A stretch of DNA of 64,000 nucleotides from Gammaproteobacteria bacterium (GTDB lineage Bacteria > Pseudomonadota > Gammaproteobacteria > Steroidobacterales > Rariloculaceae): NCBI GenBank assembly GCA_022825505.1, contig JAJDWR010000063.1, positions 97,611-161,610 on the forward strand, in the 5' to 3' direction. Numbering within the stretch: position 1 is the stretch's first letter; every line of letters starts with the position of its first letter. A program made the position numbers and the translations under genes. The notes under the pieces were generated by a model that did not search any database, was not told the DNA's origin, and saw only the letters and a list, made by a program, of their open reading frames with translations. This document shows, one piece after another, positions 43,051 through 52,383 of this stretch.

Positions 43051-44445
43051 TCATAACTCCTGAGGTGCGGCTTGCGCGGCTGCCATACCCATACCCATTC
43101 CCGTTGCGCCCCCAGGTCCGGCACCGGGTGCAAGGGTCGACGGGTCCGGTATCGTTGCATTGACTGCGTCCAGGTAACTTGTCAGCCGCCGATGCAGCTC
43201 CTCCACGCGATCGGGCATCCGGCCGGCGAGGTCCTGCTGTTCCCGCAGGTCCTCAACGATGTCGAATAGCTGAAGTTCTCCGGTATCGTAGAATTTCAGC
43301 AACTTGTAATTCTCAAGATAAATGCTCGAGGAGGGCCGAGATTCCGGTTGCCCGCTCGGCTGCGCAAAGTGAAATACGAGTTCGTCGCGGCTGCGCCGTA
43401 CCGCGGCGTCTTCCGCTCCGAAAAGCAGCGGCACGAGGCTTCCGCCTTCAAGGTCGGCAGGCATCGATTCTGTGACGCCGGCGAGTTCGGCAAACGTGGG
43501 GAACAGATCCAGCGATACGACCCGCGCATCGGAAATTGTTCCGCCTTCGATGCCCGGGCCGCTGACGATGAACGGCACGCGCATGCCGCCCTCCCACAGC
43601 GTGCCCTTGCCGAGCCTCAGGGGCTGGTTGGTGGAACGGTTGATGGTCTGGCCGTGATCGGAGGTGTAGATCACGTAGGTGTTCTCCTCGACTCCCAGTT
43701 CCTGCAATTTGTTCAGGACTGTGCCGATACCGGTATCGAAGTCCTCCGTCATCGCCGCGTACACCGGATCGTCATGCAAGGCGCCCTGCTCGATGCCCTC
43801 CCACTTCCGGACGGTTTCCGCAAGCGCCTGGAAGCCGACGTGCGGGGCGTAGTGCGACAATTGCATGTAGAACGGCAGGCCGGCGTCGGCGCTCGCCTCC
43901 ATGAACGCGACGGCACGCCCGGTAATGCCGAATATGTCCTTGGGATTGGTGGGGTCGTCCACATTGCCTTCGCCGTTTCCCGCGTTGCCATCGCTCGCAT
44001 CGTAGTGTTGCAACCCGGATTCCGGCGCGCCGGGACTCCACTTGCCGAAATGTGCCGTCGCGTAGCCCGCCGTCCTCATCATCTCCCCGATCGTCATTGA
44101 CGCCTCCCGCACGTCTTCGGCGGCTTCGGAGTACATGACCTGAGCGGTACCCTTGCCGTAGTGCAGGGCGACACGGCTCGGGCCGCACATCGGGGCGGCG
44201 GCATAGGCGTTTGGGAACCGCATGCCGGCGGCGGCGATGCGATCTATGTTGGGCGTCCGGAAGTAGTCGCTCCCCGATCCCGGAAGCCCGTCGTCCATCG
44301 GTACGGACAAGTGGTTCCAGCCCTGATCGTCGGCGACGATGAGAACGATGTTTGGGGCCGGACTCTCTTGAGCAAGTACGCACGGAGCCGCCGTGAGCAG
44401 CGCCGCGGCAACGAGAATTCTCGAAACTGACGGCGAGCTACTCAC
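43051..44445 (-). CDS. Exported sulfatase (C-G-P-S-R type, duplicate)
   Basis: A 464-residue sulfatase with signal peptide (to VLAQ), LIVADDQGWNHLSV, modification site C87-G-P-S-R, GKWSPGAPE and YTSDHGQTINRSTN. It matches the 40513 protein closely over its whole length, including many codons, so the two arose by duplication. A Gly/Ala/Met-rich tail ends the protein (GATGMGMGMAAAQAAPQEL). Its start overlaps the upstream DUF6152 gene by 8 bp. Confidence 0.93.
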   Translation of the reverse strand: MSSSPSVSRILVAAALLTAAPCVLAQESPAPNIVLIVADDQGWNHLSVPMDDGLPGSGSDYFRTPNIDRIAAAGMRFPNAYAAAPMCGPSRVALHYGKGTAQVMYSEAAEDVREASMTIGEMMRTAGYATAHFGKWSPGAPESGLQHYDASDGNAGNGEGNVDDPTNPKDIFGITGRAVAFMEASADAGLPFYMQLSHYAPHVGFQALAETVRKWEGIEQGALHDDPVYAAMTEDFDTGIGTVLNKLQELGVEENTYVIYTSDHGQTINRSTNQPLRLGKGTLWEGGMRVPFIVSGPGIEGGTISDARVVSLDLFPTFAELAGVTESMPADLEGGSLVPLLFGAEDAAVRRSRDELVFHFAQPSGQPESRPSSSIYLENYKLLKFYDTGELQLFDIVEDLREQQDLAGRMPDRVEELHRRLTSYLDAVNATIPDPSTLAPGAGPGGATGMGMGMAAAQAAPQEL

Positions 44446-44962
44446 GCCTGATCGTCACCGGGGGAATGTTCTCCCGGGCCCGGCGTTGACGAACTTCCTC
44501 CAGGATCACCGTGGTCCCACGTTCCGTAATGATCGTGCTGAGGGCCATCGTATCGGAGCCATCCCGCGCTGGCCACCCAAGAATGGTCACGGTCTCACCG
44601 ACCCCGGCCACATCCCGAGGATGCTCGAAGCTGTCCCAGCGCCTCGGCGACATGCTCTCGATTTCCCAGGTTTCCCTGGAACCGTCTTCGAGCGTTGCTT
44701 CGAGGACGAGTTGAATGTGCGGCTGGGAAAACTCGAACAGCGTCAACACGCCGCTTCGGGAAATCCTGTTGTCGATGTCGTAGATCGCAAACGAGTGATG
44801 CGCGTGAGACGCGCCCGGGAAACCAGCCGCAAGGGCTGCAAACGCTACGGTCTTCAATCGGTTCAGTGTTTTTCCCCACCAGGAGCGCCGAGCAGCCGAG
44901 CGAATCCGGTCAACCTCATACGAGAAACCGCGCGCATGGACTTCTTCCCGTCTTGCTGACAA
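44438..44962 (-). CDS. DUF6152 family exported protein (stand-alone)
   Basis: A 174-residue protein whose export signal (LKTVAFAALAAGFPG) ends ASHA, so the mature chain would start HHSFAIYDID, with SQPHIQLVLEA at position 28 and W-EIE-SMSPRRW, GETVTILGWPA after. These are the DUF6152 marks. The first ATG (44962) gives a long 30-residue lead before the hydrophobic segment; an internal TTG (about codon 36) may be the true start. It shares a transcript with the following sulfatase (8-bp overlap). Confidence 0.75.
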   Translation of the reverse strand: MSARREEVHARGFSYEVDRIRSAARRSWWGKTLNRLKTVAFAALAAGFPGASHAHHSFAIYDIDNRISRSGVLTLFEFSQPHIQLVLEATLEDGSRETWEIESMSPRRWDSFEHPRDVAGVGETVTILGWPARDGSDTMALSTIITERGTTVILEEVRQRRARENIPPVTIRRE

Positions 44963-45064
44963 CCGCGGTCAGCATACAACATCCCGGTGGGATGTCTCGA
45001 CGGCCTCAAGACGCTATACGCCGATGCTGACAAATGGGTGTAATATTTTCGGGGTCAGAGGAGT

Positions 45065-46132
45065 ATGCCGATGCACAGTAGAAGGAACTTCCTGAGCGCC
45101 GTTGCCATGGCGGCGGGCGCGCTTGCGGTCAAACCGGCGGCCTGGGCGCAGGCTCGTAAAGAGGTCCGGATCGCCGGGAAGCGCATCAAGACCGTCGATA
45201 TACACGCCCACGCATCGATTCAGGCCGTGGAGGACGTCATTCGCGGCACGCCCGTGGAGCGGCAAATCGGCGGACCGCGGCTGCTCGAGCCGAGCCGGCT
45301 CACGATGATGGATGAGTGGGGTATCGACGTATCGGCCATCAGCGCCAACCAGTACTGGTGGTATGCGGCCGAGGATCGCGGCCTGGCGCGGGACATCATC
45401 CGGGTTCAGGACGAGGGCTTCGCGGCATGGGTCGAGCGCTATCCCGAGCGATTCGTGGGCCTGACGTCGCCGGCCCTGCAGTTCCCGGACCTGGCAGCCG
45501 ACCAGCTCGACTACGCCGTGAACGAACTCGGATTTCGCGGGGCATCGATCGCCGGGCATGTCAACGGCGTGGTTCCGGCATCGTCGGAATTCGACGTGTT
45601 CTGGGCCAAATGCGAGGAACTGGACGTGCCCGTCTTCGTGCATCCGGCCGGCGCGCGCAACATCGTCATGGAAGGCGGCCTCGACTATCGGGGCGATCTC
45701 GGCAACATCATCGGCAATCCGCTGGAAACCGCGTTCCTGCTGACGCGGATGATCTTCGACGGTACCTTCGATCGCTTCCCTAACCTGAAGATCTGCGGGG
45801 CGCACGGCGGTGGATTCCTGCCGTCCTACTTCGGACGCACGGAGGTCGCCTGCAACGGCGGCGGCGCGGAAGACTGCCTCAACCGCAAACCGCCACGCGA
45901 GTACCTGCGCACACAGATCTTTGCCGACTCCATGGTGTTCTCCGATGAGGGCCTGCGGCATCTCGTAGCGGAGATGGGTCCCAGCCAGGTCGTTTACGGC
46001 ACCGACATGCCGTTGGGCTGGCCGGACACGATGGACCTGATCATCCATTCGACGCACTTGAGTAACGCGGAAAAGGAAATGATTCTGGGCGGCAACCTGA
46101 TCCGCCTGTTGCGTATCGACCGAACGATCTGA
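45065..46132 (+). CDS. Tat-exported amidohydrolase (amidohydrolase-2/ACMSD-like)
   Basis: A 355-residue TIM-barrel hydrolase or decarboxylase. A twin-arginine signal (HSRRNFLSAVAMAAGALAV) ends at AWAQ. Metal residues appear in VDIHAHASI, FVHPAGARN, CGAHGGGFLPSY and VYGTDMPLGWPD, as in 2-amino-3-carboxymuconate semialdehyde decarboxylase relatives. The substrate is unknown, but an aromatic or lignin-like acid is plausible for this family. It is divergent from the sulfatase operon, 102 bp away. Confidence 0.86.
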   Translation: MPMHSRRNFLSAVAMAAGALAVKPAAWAQARKEVRIAGKRIKTVDIHAHASIQAVEDVIRGTPVERQIGGPRLLEPSRLTMMDEWGIDVSAISANQYWWYAAEDRGLARDIIRVQDEGFAAWVERYPERFVGLTSPALQFPDLAADQLDYAVNELGFRGASIAGHVNGVVPASSEFDVFWAKCEELDVPVFVHPAGARNIVMEGGLDYRGDLGNIIGNPLETAFLLTRMIFDGTFDRFPNLKICGAHGGGFLPSYFGRTEVACNGGGAEDCLNRKPPREYLRTQIFADSMVFSDEGLRHLVAEMGPSQVVYGTDMPLGWPDTMDLIIHSTHLSNAEKEMILGGNLIRLLRIDRTI

Positions 46133-46306
46133 CGTAGTCGTACGTGTCCGCTGCGCAGATACGCCGCGGCACCATCGTGACCGGGATGGCGACTCGATGG
46201 TCCTGCGGCGGACAGTGGATCGAAATTGGGGCTCAATTTCTGTTGCGGTGACCAACACCGTGGGCGACAATTCCCGACTTCCAATTCCACCAGCCGGCAC
46301 TACCCG

Positions 46307-48343
46307 ATGGCATCAACCGAAGCGAACATGACGGCAGCCCCGGGGCTGCCCAGACGGCAACTTGCAAACGCGATTCGCGCCCTCGCCATGGACGCCGTGG
46401 AGGCCGCCCGATCGGGTCATCCCGGCATGCCCATGGGGATGGCGGATATCGCCGAGGTCCTTTGGAACGACTTCCTTCGTCACAATCCCGCGAATCCCCA
46501 CTGGTGCGACCGGGACCGGTTCGTGCTCTCCAACGGGCACGGCTCCATGCTGATCTATGCGCTGGCGCACCTGAGCGGCTACCCCCTGGAGATCGATGAA
46601 ATCCGGCAGTTCCGACAGCTCGGCCAGCGAACCGCCGGTCATCCGGAGCGGGAGCTCGACATCGCCATCGAGACCACCACCGGCCCGCTGGGGCAGGGGC
46701 TGGCCAATGCGGTGGGTATGGCCCTTGCGGAAAAGACGCTGGCCGCGACCTTCAACCGGCCGGGCGGGACCATCGTCGACCATTACACGTATGTCTTCAT
46801 GGGCGACGGTTGCCTGATGGAGGGCATCTCCCACGAGGCCTGTTCGCTGGCCGGCACGCTGGGCCTGGGCAAGCTGATCGGCGTCTACGACGAGAACAAT
46901 GTCTCCATCGACGGCACGATCGAGGGCTGGTTCACCGACGACACGCCGGCGCGGTTCCGTGCTTACGGCTGGCACGTCGTTGAGGACGTCGACGGGCACG
47001 ATCCCGACGCAGTGATCGCGGCGCTAGCGGCCGCCCGGGCGGAGACGTCGCGGCCGTCGCTGATCTGCTGCAAGACGCTCATCGGCTGGGGCGCCCCCAA
47101 CAAGCAGGGCACGGCGGATACCCACGGCGCACCGCTGGGGCCTGACGAAGTCGCGGCGACACGAACCGAGATCGGCTGGGAATACGATCCGTTCGTGATA
47201 CCGGATGAACTCCGTGACGCGTGGGATGCCCGGACCAGAGGCGCGGCGCTGGAAGCGGAATGGCAGCAACGCTTCGACGCCTACGCCGAGCAATGGCCCG
47301 ACCTGGCGCGGGAGTTCCAGCGCCGGGTCCGGGGTGGTCTCCCCGGCAACTGGAGCGAACTCGCCGACGCGGCGATCCGGGAAATTGCCGCTGAAGCCAA
47401 AGACATGGCCACGCGAAAGGCATCGCTGCGGGCACTGGAGGCTTTCGCGCCGCACCTGCCCGAAATGATCGGCGGGTCGGCGGATCTGACCGGCTCAAAC
47501 AACACGCTGCACAGCGGCTCGACTGTCTTCGACGCGGAAAATGCGGCCGGCAACTACATCTATTTCGGCGTTCGCGAATTCGCCATGGCCGCCCTTCTGA
47601 ACGGTCTGGCGCTGCACGGCGGCTTCATCCCCTACGGCGGCACCTTCCTGGTGTTCTCGGATTACGCCCGCAACGCGCTGCGGATGGCGGCACTGATGCG
47701 GATCAGAAACATCCTGGTCTTCACGCACGACTCCATCGGCCTGGGCGAGGACGGGCCCACCCATCAGCCCATCGAGCACCTGAGCAGCCTGCGCGCCATG
47801 CCCAACATGACCGTTTGGCGGCCCTGCGATGCGGTGGAAACCGCGGTCGCCTGGCGCTCGGCGGTGGAACGCCTCGACGGCCCCACCAGCCTGATCCTGA
47901 CACGCCAGGGGCTCTCCCACGTGGCCCGGACCGATGACCAGATCGACCTGATCGGCAGAGGGGGCTACATCCTGCTCGACAGCGATGGCGACCCCGATAT
48001 CATTCTCATGGCGACCGGGTCCGAGGTGGGCCTGGTACTGGAGGCTGCCCGAGACCTCATGTCCGAAGGCGTACAGGTTCGCGTCGTCTCGATGCCCTGT
48101 ACGGAAGTATTCGACGCCCAGCCGCAGGAATACCGGTCTCACGTGCTGCCGGCCACCGGCGCCGCCCGCCTGGCGGTGGAAGCCGGCGCCAGGGATTGCT
48201 GGTGGCGATACGTCGGCGGCCGCGGCGACGTGCTCGGTATGGAAAGCTTCGGCCAGTCGGCGCCCGGCAGCGCCCTGATGGAGCACTACGGCTTCACGGC
48301 GGAAGCCGTGGCCGTGGCCGCGCGCCGCGTGCTGAGCCGCTAG
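46307..48343 (+). CDS. tkt: Transketolase
   Basis: A 678-residue thiamine-diphosphate enzyme of the pentose-phosphate pathway that moves two-carbon ketol units. Family features include [13 protein letters not shown] near the start, the TPP/Mg motif [25 protein letters not shown], and [16 protein letters not shown]. The length is normal. Start choices are ATG 46307 and ATG 46328. It opens the plus-strand central-metabolism block tkt-gap-pgk-pyk. No clear promoter is seen in the 174 bp upstream. Confidence 0.97.
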   Translation: MASTEANMTAAPGLPRRQLANAIRALAMDAVEAARSGHPGMPMGMADIAEVLWNDFLRHNPANPHWCDRDRFVLSNGHGSMLIYALAHLSGYPLEIDEIRQFRQLGQRTAGHPERELDIAIETTTGPLGQGLANAVGMALAEKTLAATFNRPGGTIVDHYTYVFMGDGCLMEGISHEACSLAGTLGLGKLIGVYDENNVSIDGTIEGWFTDDTPARFRAYGWHVVEDVDGHDPDAVIAALAAARAETSRPSLICCKTLIGWGAPNKQGTADTHGAPLGPDEVAATRTEIGWEYDPFVIPDELRDAWDARTRGAALEAEWQQRFDAYAEQWPDLAREFQRRVRGGLPGNWSELADAAIREIAAEAKDMATRKASLRALEAFAPHLPEMIGGSADLTGSNNTLHSGSTVFDAENAAGNYIYFGVREFAMAALLNGLALHGGFIPYGGTFLVFSDYARNALRMAALMRIRNILVFTHDSIGLGEDGPTHQPIEHLSSLRAMPNMTVWRPCDAVETAVAWRSAVERLDGPTSLILTRQGLSHVARTDDQIDLIGRGGYILLDSDGDPDIILMATGSEVGLVLEAARDLMSEGVQVRVVSMPCTEVFDAQPQEYRSHVLPATGAARLAVEAGARDCWWRYVGGRGDVLGMESFGQSAPGSALMEHYGFTAEAVAVAARRVLSR

Positions 48344-48431
48344 CGGCTCATGGTTGAAGTCCCGCATCATTCCGAAACCGGCACTTCGGGTTGACGCCAC
48401 TATTTCCGACACTTCCCTGTAGGAGAAACAG

Positions 48432-49442
48432 ATGCCTGTGAGACTTGCGATCAACGGATACGGCCGTATCGGCAGAATGGTGCTGAGGGCGCTGTACGAA
48501 TCGGGCAAGCGCGACGACATGCAGATCGTCGCGGTCAACGATCTCGGCGATGCCCGGACCAACGCCCACCTGACACGCTACGACTCCGCGCATGGCCGCT
48601 TTCCGTTTCAGGTCGAAGTCGGCGACGGTGAACTCGTGGTGAACGGCGATCCAATCAAGGTACTCGCGGAGCGCAACCCGGCCGACCTGCCCTGGAGGGA
48701 ACTGTGCGTGGACATCGTTCTCGAGTGCACCGGCCTGTTCAGGACCAGGGACAAGGCCTCGGCTCATATCGAGGCCGGCGCGAGGAAGGTCGTCGTGTCC
48801 GCGCCCGCAGGCACCAACACCGACGCGACCATCGTGTACGGTGTCAACCACCACATTCTCGACTCCTCGCACCAGGTCATTTCCAATGCCTCGTGCACGA
48901 CCAACTGCCTGTCGCCGGTGGCCAAGGTGCTGCACGAAACCGTGGGGATCGAGCAGGGTCTGATGACCACCATTCACGCCTTCACCAACGATCAGGTTCT
49001 TTCCGACGTGTTTCACAAGGACTTGCGGCGGGCGCGTTCGGCAACCCAGTCAATGATTCCCACCAAGACCGGCGCCGCGGCCGCAGTGGGGCTGGTGCTG
49101 CCGGAACTGGACGGACGCCTGGATGGTTTCGCAATCCGCGTTCCCACAATCAACGTCTCGGTGGTGGATCTCTCGTTCATCAGCACACGGGAAACGTCGG
49201 TCGGGGAGGTGAACGGGGCGATCAAGTCGGCGGCCGAAGGGGCGCTTGAGGGCGTGCTCGCCTACATCGACGAACCGCTGGTTTCCATCGACTTCAACCA
49301 TCACCCGGCGTCCTCCGTATTCGATTCCGGCCTGACCAAGGTGTCGGGAAATCTGGTCAAGATCTGCACCTGGTACGACAACGAGTGGGGCTTTTCCAAC
49401 CGCATGCTCGATACTACGCTGGCGTTTTCCAGGGTCGGCTGA
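48432..49442 (+). CDS. gap: Type I glyceraldehyde-3-phosphate dehydrogenase
   Basis: A 336-residue NAD-dependent enzyme converting glyceraldehyde 3-phosphate and phosphate to 1,3-bisphosphoglycerate. [13 protein letters not shown] (residues 8-20) is the nucleotide-binding start and the active-site [12 protein letters not shown] has C155; [12 protein letters not shown] completes the fold. TAGGAGA precedes the ATG. In other gammaproteobacteria this gene sits between tkt and pgk, as here; some such copies are erythrose-4-phosphate dehydrogenases, but the ASCTTNC context and length fit GAPDH. Confidence 0.96.
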   Translation: MPVRLAINGYGRIGRMVLRALYESGKRDDMQIVAVNDLGDARTNAHLTRYDSAHGRFPFQVEVGDGELVVNGDPIKVLAERNPADLPWRELCVDIVLECTGLFRTRDKASAHIEAGARKVVVSAPAGTNTDATIVYGVNHHILDSSHQVISNASCTTNCLSPVAKVLHETVGIEQGLMTTIHAFTNDQVLSDVFHKDLRRARSATQSMIPTKTGAAAAVGLVLPELDGRLDGFAIRVPTINVSVVDLSFISTRETSVGEVNGAIKSAAEGALEGVLAYIDEPLVSIDFNHHPASSVFDSGLTKVSGNLVKICTWYDNEWGFSNRMLDTTLAFSRVG

Positions 49443-49533
49443 GGCGCGCGCGGCAGATGACGTTTGCCGCTGCACGACGGCAGTTACCTGCCTTGCGCCG
49501 CAGCGTCCGTTAAACGACAAGACGTCCCGGGCG

Positions 49534-50712
49534 ATGCAAGTGCTGCGTATGGTGGATCTTCCGCTCATGGGCCGGCGGGTGCTGATCCGCGAGGATCTGA
49601 ACGTGCCGATCAGGGACGGCGCTGTGGCGAGCGACGCACGCCTGTCGGCTGCTCTGCCGACCGTCGAAACCGCCCTTCGGCAGGGTGCGCGCGTCATCCT
49701 CATGTCCCACCTGGGCAGGCCGGTGGAGGGCCGCTTCGACGAAGCGTACTCCCTGCGGCCCGTCGCGCGCCGGCTCGGCGAGCTGCTGAACCGCAGGATC
49801 GATCTGATCGATGACTGGAAGCACGGCGTGGAGGTGGAGCCGGGGCAGGCGGTGCTGCTCGAGAACGTTCGCTTTGAGCGCGGAGAAAAGGCGGACGACC
49901 CGGAACTCGCCGCCAGGCTGGCGGGGTTGTGCGACGTCTTCGTAATGGACGCCTTCGGGTCCGCCCATCGCGCCCACGCCAGCACCCACGGGGTGGCGCG
50001 GCTGGCTCCGGTGGCTTGTGCCGGGCCGTTGCTGGTCCGGGAACTTGAGGCACTCGCGGCGGCGCTGGAGCACCCGCAGCCTCCGACGGCCGCCATCGTC
50101 GGCGGTTCCAAGGTCTCGACCAAGCTGGGGGTGCTGCGCACGCTGGCCGGCAAGGTGGACACGCTCATCCTCGGCGGTGGAATCGCCAATACGCTGCTTG
50201 CGGCGGCGGATCACCCGGTGGGGCGTTCCCTGTACGAACCGGACATGCTGGGATTCGCCCGTCGTTTGCTGCGCGGCGAATTCGGTCATGCGGACATTCC
50301 GCTACCGTCCGATGTGGTCGTTGCAGAGTCCCTGGATGAAGCCGCTCGCGGAACAACGCGTGGCGCGGACGAAGTCGGCAGCGAGGAAATGATCCTCGAC
50401 ATCGGCCCCCGGACCGCCGCGGAATACGCCGGCCGCCTGCACCGTTCGGGCACTATTCTCTGGAACGGACCGGTGGGCGTCTTCGAGCATCCCGCATTCG
50501 CCGCTGGGACCGAAGCGGTCAGCAAGGCCGTGGCGGCAAGCGGCGCTTTCTCGATCGCCGGCGGCGGCGACACGCTGGCGGCGATCCAGCAGTTCGGCGT
50601 TCGCCACGGCATTTCCTGCCTCTCCACGGGTGGCGGCGCCTTTCTCGAATTTCTCGAAGGCAGGGAATTGCCGGCGGTAGCGGCGCTGAAGGCCCGGGCC
50701 GATGCCCACTGA
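49534..50712 (+). CDS. pgk: Phosphoglycerate kinase
   Basis: A 392-residue kinase that makes ATP from 1,3-bisphosphoglycerate. It has [11 protein letters not shown], the substrate-binding [22 protein letters not shown], and the nucleotide site [11 protein letters not shown] with GGGDTLAA near the end. The family length is 385-395. It lies 91 bp after gap in the same direction. Confidence 0.97.
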   Translation: MQVLRMVDLPLMGRRVLIREDLNVPIRDGAVASDARLSAALPTVETALRQGARVILMSHLGRPVEGRFDEAYSLRPVARRLGELLNRRIDLIDDWKHGVEVEPGQAVLLENVRFERGEKADDPELAARLAGLCDVFVMDAFGSAHRAHASTHGVARLAPVACAGPLLVRELEALAAALEHPQPPTAAIVGGSKVSTKLGVLRTLAGKVDTLILGGGIANTLLAAADHPVGRSLYEPDMLGFARRLLRGEFGHADIPLPSDVVVAESLDEAARGTTRGADEVGSEEMILDIGPRTAAEYAGRLHRSGTILWNGPVGVFEHPAFAAGTEAVSKAVAASGAFSIAGGGDTLAAIQQFGVRHGISCLSTGGGAFLEFLEGRELPAVAALKARADAH

Positions 50713-50849
50713 CAGGCAACTATCGGTTGGATAGAGCACTGGCCGCCCGATGGCAATTGCACCGCAACCGAACTGCAACGCACACGCGGCACAAGGGCCG
50801 CATTTTGATGGCTGCGGTATAGTGATATCGCTGACCAGGGGAGTGTTTC

Positions 50850-52376
50850 TTGGATCCGTACGAGACTACTGAACTGAGGCGACGAACCAAGATCGTTGCC
50901 ACGCTGGGGCCGGCTACAGATGATCCGCAAGTGCTGGAGTCGCTGCTCCTGGCCGGCGCCGACGTGCTCAGACTCAACTTTTCCCACGGCACGACGCGGC
51001 AGAACTCGGACCGGGTCCGCCAGGTTCGCGAAATCTCCGCACGGATCGGGCGGGATGTCGGGCTCATGTGCGATCTGCAGGGTCCGAAGGTTCGCATCGA
51101 ACGATTTGCCAGGGGCGTGGCCGTGCTCGGCGAGGGCCAGCGCTTCACACTGGATACCGCACCCGACGCGGGTCCCGGCGACGAGTCCCGGGTCAGCGTC
51201 GAGTATCGCGACCTGGTCAAGGACGTGACCCCCGGCGACATGCTGCTTCTGGACGACGGCCAGATCGTCCTCGAGGTGCATGAGGTCGACGGCGCCGAAG
51301 TGCGCTGCTGGGTGCAGCGGGGCGGTACGCTGACCAACAAGAAGGGCCTGAACAAGCAGGGCGGCGGCTTGTCCGCTCCGGCGCTGTCGGAAAAGGACCG
51401 GCTGGACATCGGCCTGGCGGCGCAGTTGGGTATGGACTACGTTTCGGTTTCCTTCGCCCGTAACGCCGCCGACATCGAGGAAGCCCGGGACCTGCTGCGC
51501 GCTGCCGGGGGGCACGGACTGATCTGCGCCAAGATCGAGCGTGCGGAGGCTGTGAAGAACATCGAAGAGATCATCGATGCCAGCGACGTGATCATGGTGG
51601 CCCGCGGCGACCTCGCAGTCGAGGTCGGTTACGCGTCCATGACGAGCCTTCAGAAAAGGCTGATCATGGAGACGCGCAACCGCAGCAAGGTTTCGATCAC
51701 CGCCACGCAGATGCTGGAGTCCATGATCAACAACCCCTCGCCCACCCGCGCGGAAGTCTCCGACGTCGCCAACGCGGTCATGGACGGTACCGACGCGGTC
51801 ATGCTTTCGGCGGAGACGGCCATCGGCCGCTATCCCGCCGAGGCGTTGCGCACCATGAGTTCGTTGTGCATCGGCGCCGAGCGGCACGAAACGGTGCGCC
51901 GGCCGGAGAGCTACCAGCCCGAGGAGATCTTCAGCCGGGTGGACGAGGCGATCGCGCTGGCGGCCATGTACACGGCCAACCACCTGAACGTGAAGGCCAT
52001 CATCGCGTTTACCGAGTCGGGATCAACCGCATTGTGGATGTCGAGGGTACGCAGCGATATTCCGATCTTCGCGTTCACGCGTCACGAAACGACGCGCCGC
52101 CGTGTGACCCTTTATCGGGGTGTGTATCCGGCGACTTTCGACGTCTGCGAAACCGAGCCAAGTGAAGTCTACCGGACGGCGATCCAGGTGCTCGCCTCAG
52201 AAAGGATCGTTTCCAAGGGGGACCGGGTGCTGTTTACCGCGGGCGGCCAGCGGGGGGTTTCCGGCGGAACCGACACCCTGCAGATTCTCGAGGTCGGGGC
52301 AGAGGCTGAACTCGGGGACCGCTCCGACACCAGCATCGCGCACCGCTGGGAGTTGTCCCGCAGGCTCAGGGCGTAG
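50850..52376 (+). CDS. pyk: Pyruvate kinase
   Basis: A 508-residue kinase that transfers phosphate from phosphoenolpyruvate to ADP. Motifs include RRTKIVATLGPATDDP, RLNFSHGT, MCDLQGPKVR, AKIERAEAVKNIEEI, VMVARGDLAVEVG-like sequence and ITATQMLESMI-x-x-x-x-PTRAEVSDVANAV. It is longer than the typical 470-480 because of the extended C-terminal regulatory domain. The start is TTG, with AGGGGAG at the right distance. A TATAGT element (50818-50823) precedes it but without a good -35. Confidence 0.96.
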   Translation: MDPYETTELRRRTKIVATLGPATDDPQVLESLLLAGADVLRLNFSHGTTRQNSDRVRQVREISARIGRDVGLMCDLQGPKVRIERFARGVAVLGEGQRFTLDTAPDAGPGDESRVSVEYRDLVKDVTPGDMLLLDDGQIVLEVHEVDGAEVRCWVQRGGTLTNKKGLNKQGGGLSAPALSEKDRLDIGLAAQLGMDYVSVSFARNAADIEEARDLLRAAGGHGLICAKIERAEAVKNIEEIIDASDVIMVARGDLAVEVGYASMTSLQKRLIMETRNRSKVSITATQMLESMINNPSPTRAEVSDVANAVMDGTDAVMLSAETAIGRYPAEALRTMSSLCIGAERHETVRRPESYQPEEIFSRVDEAIALAAMYTANHLNVKAIIAFTESGSTALWMSRVRSDIPIFAFTRHETTRRRVTLYRGVYPATFDVCETEPSEVYRTAIQVLASERIVSKGDRVLFTAGGQRGVSGGTDTLQILEVGAEAELGDRSDTSIAHRWELSRRLRA

Positions 52377-52383
52377 CTACCCC

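Noticed and set aside
50795..50823. Promoter for pyk
   Set aside because: TATAGT is good, but no acceptable -35 lies 15-19 bp upstream.
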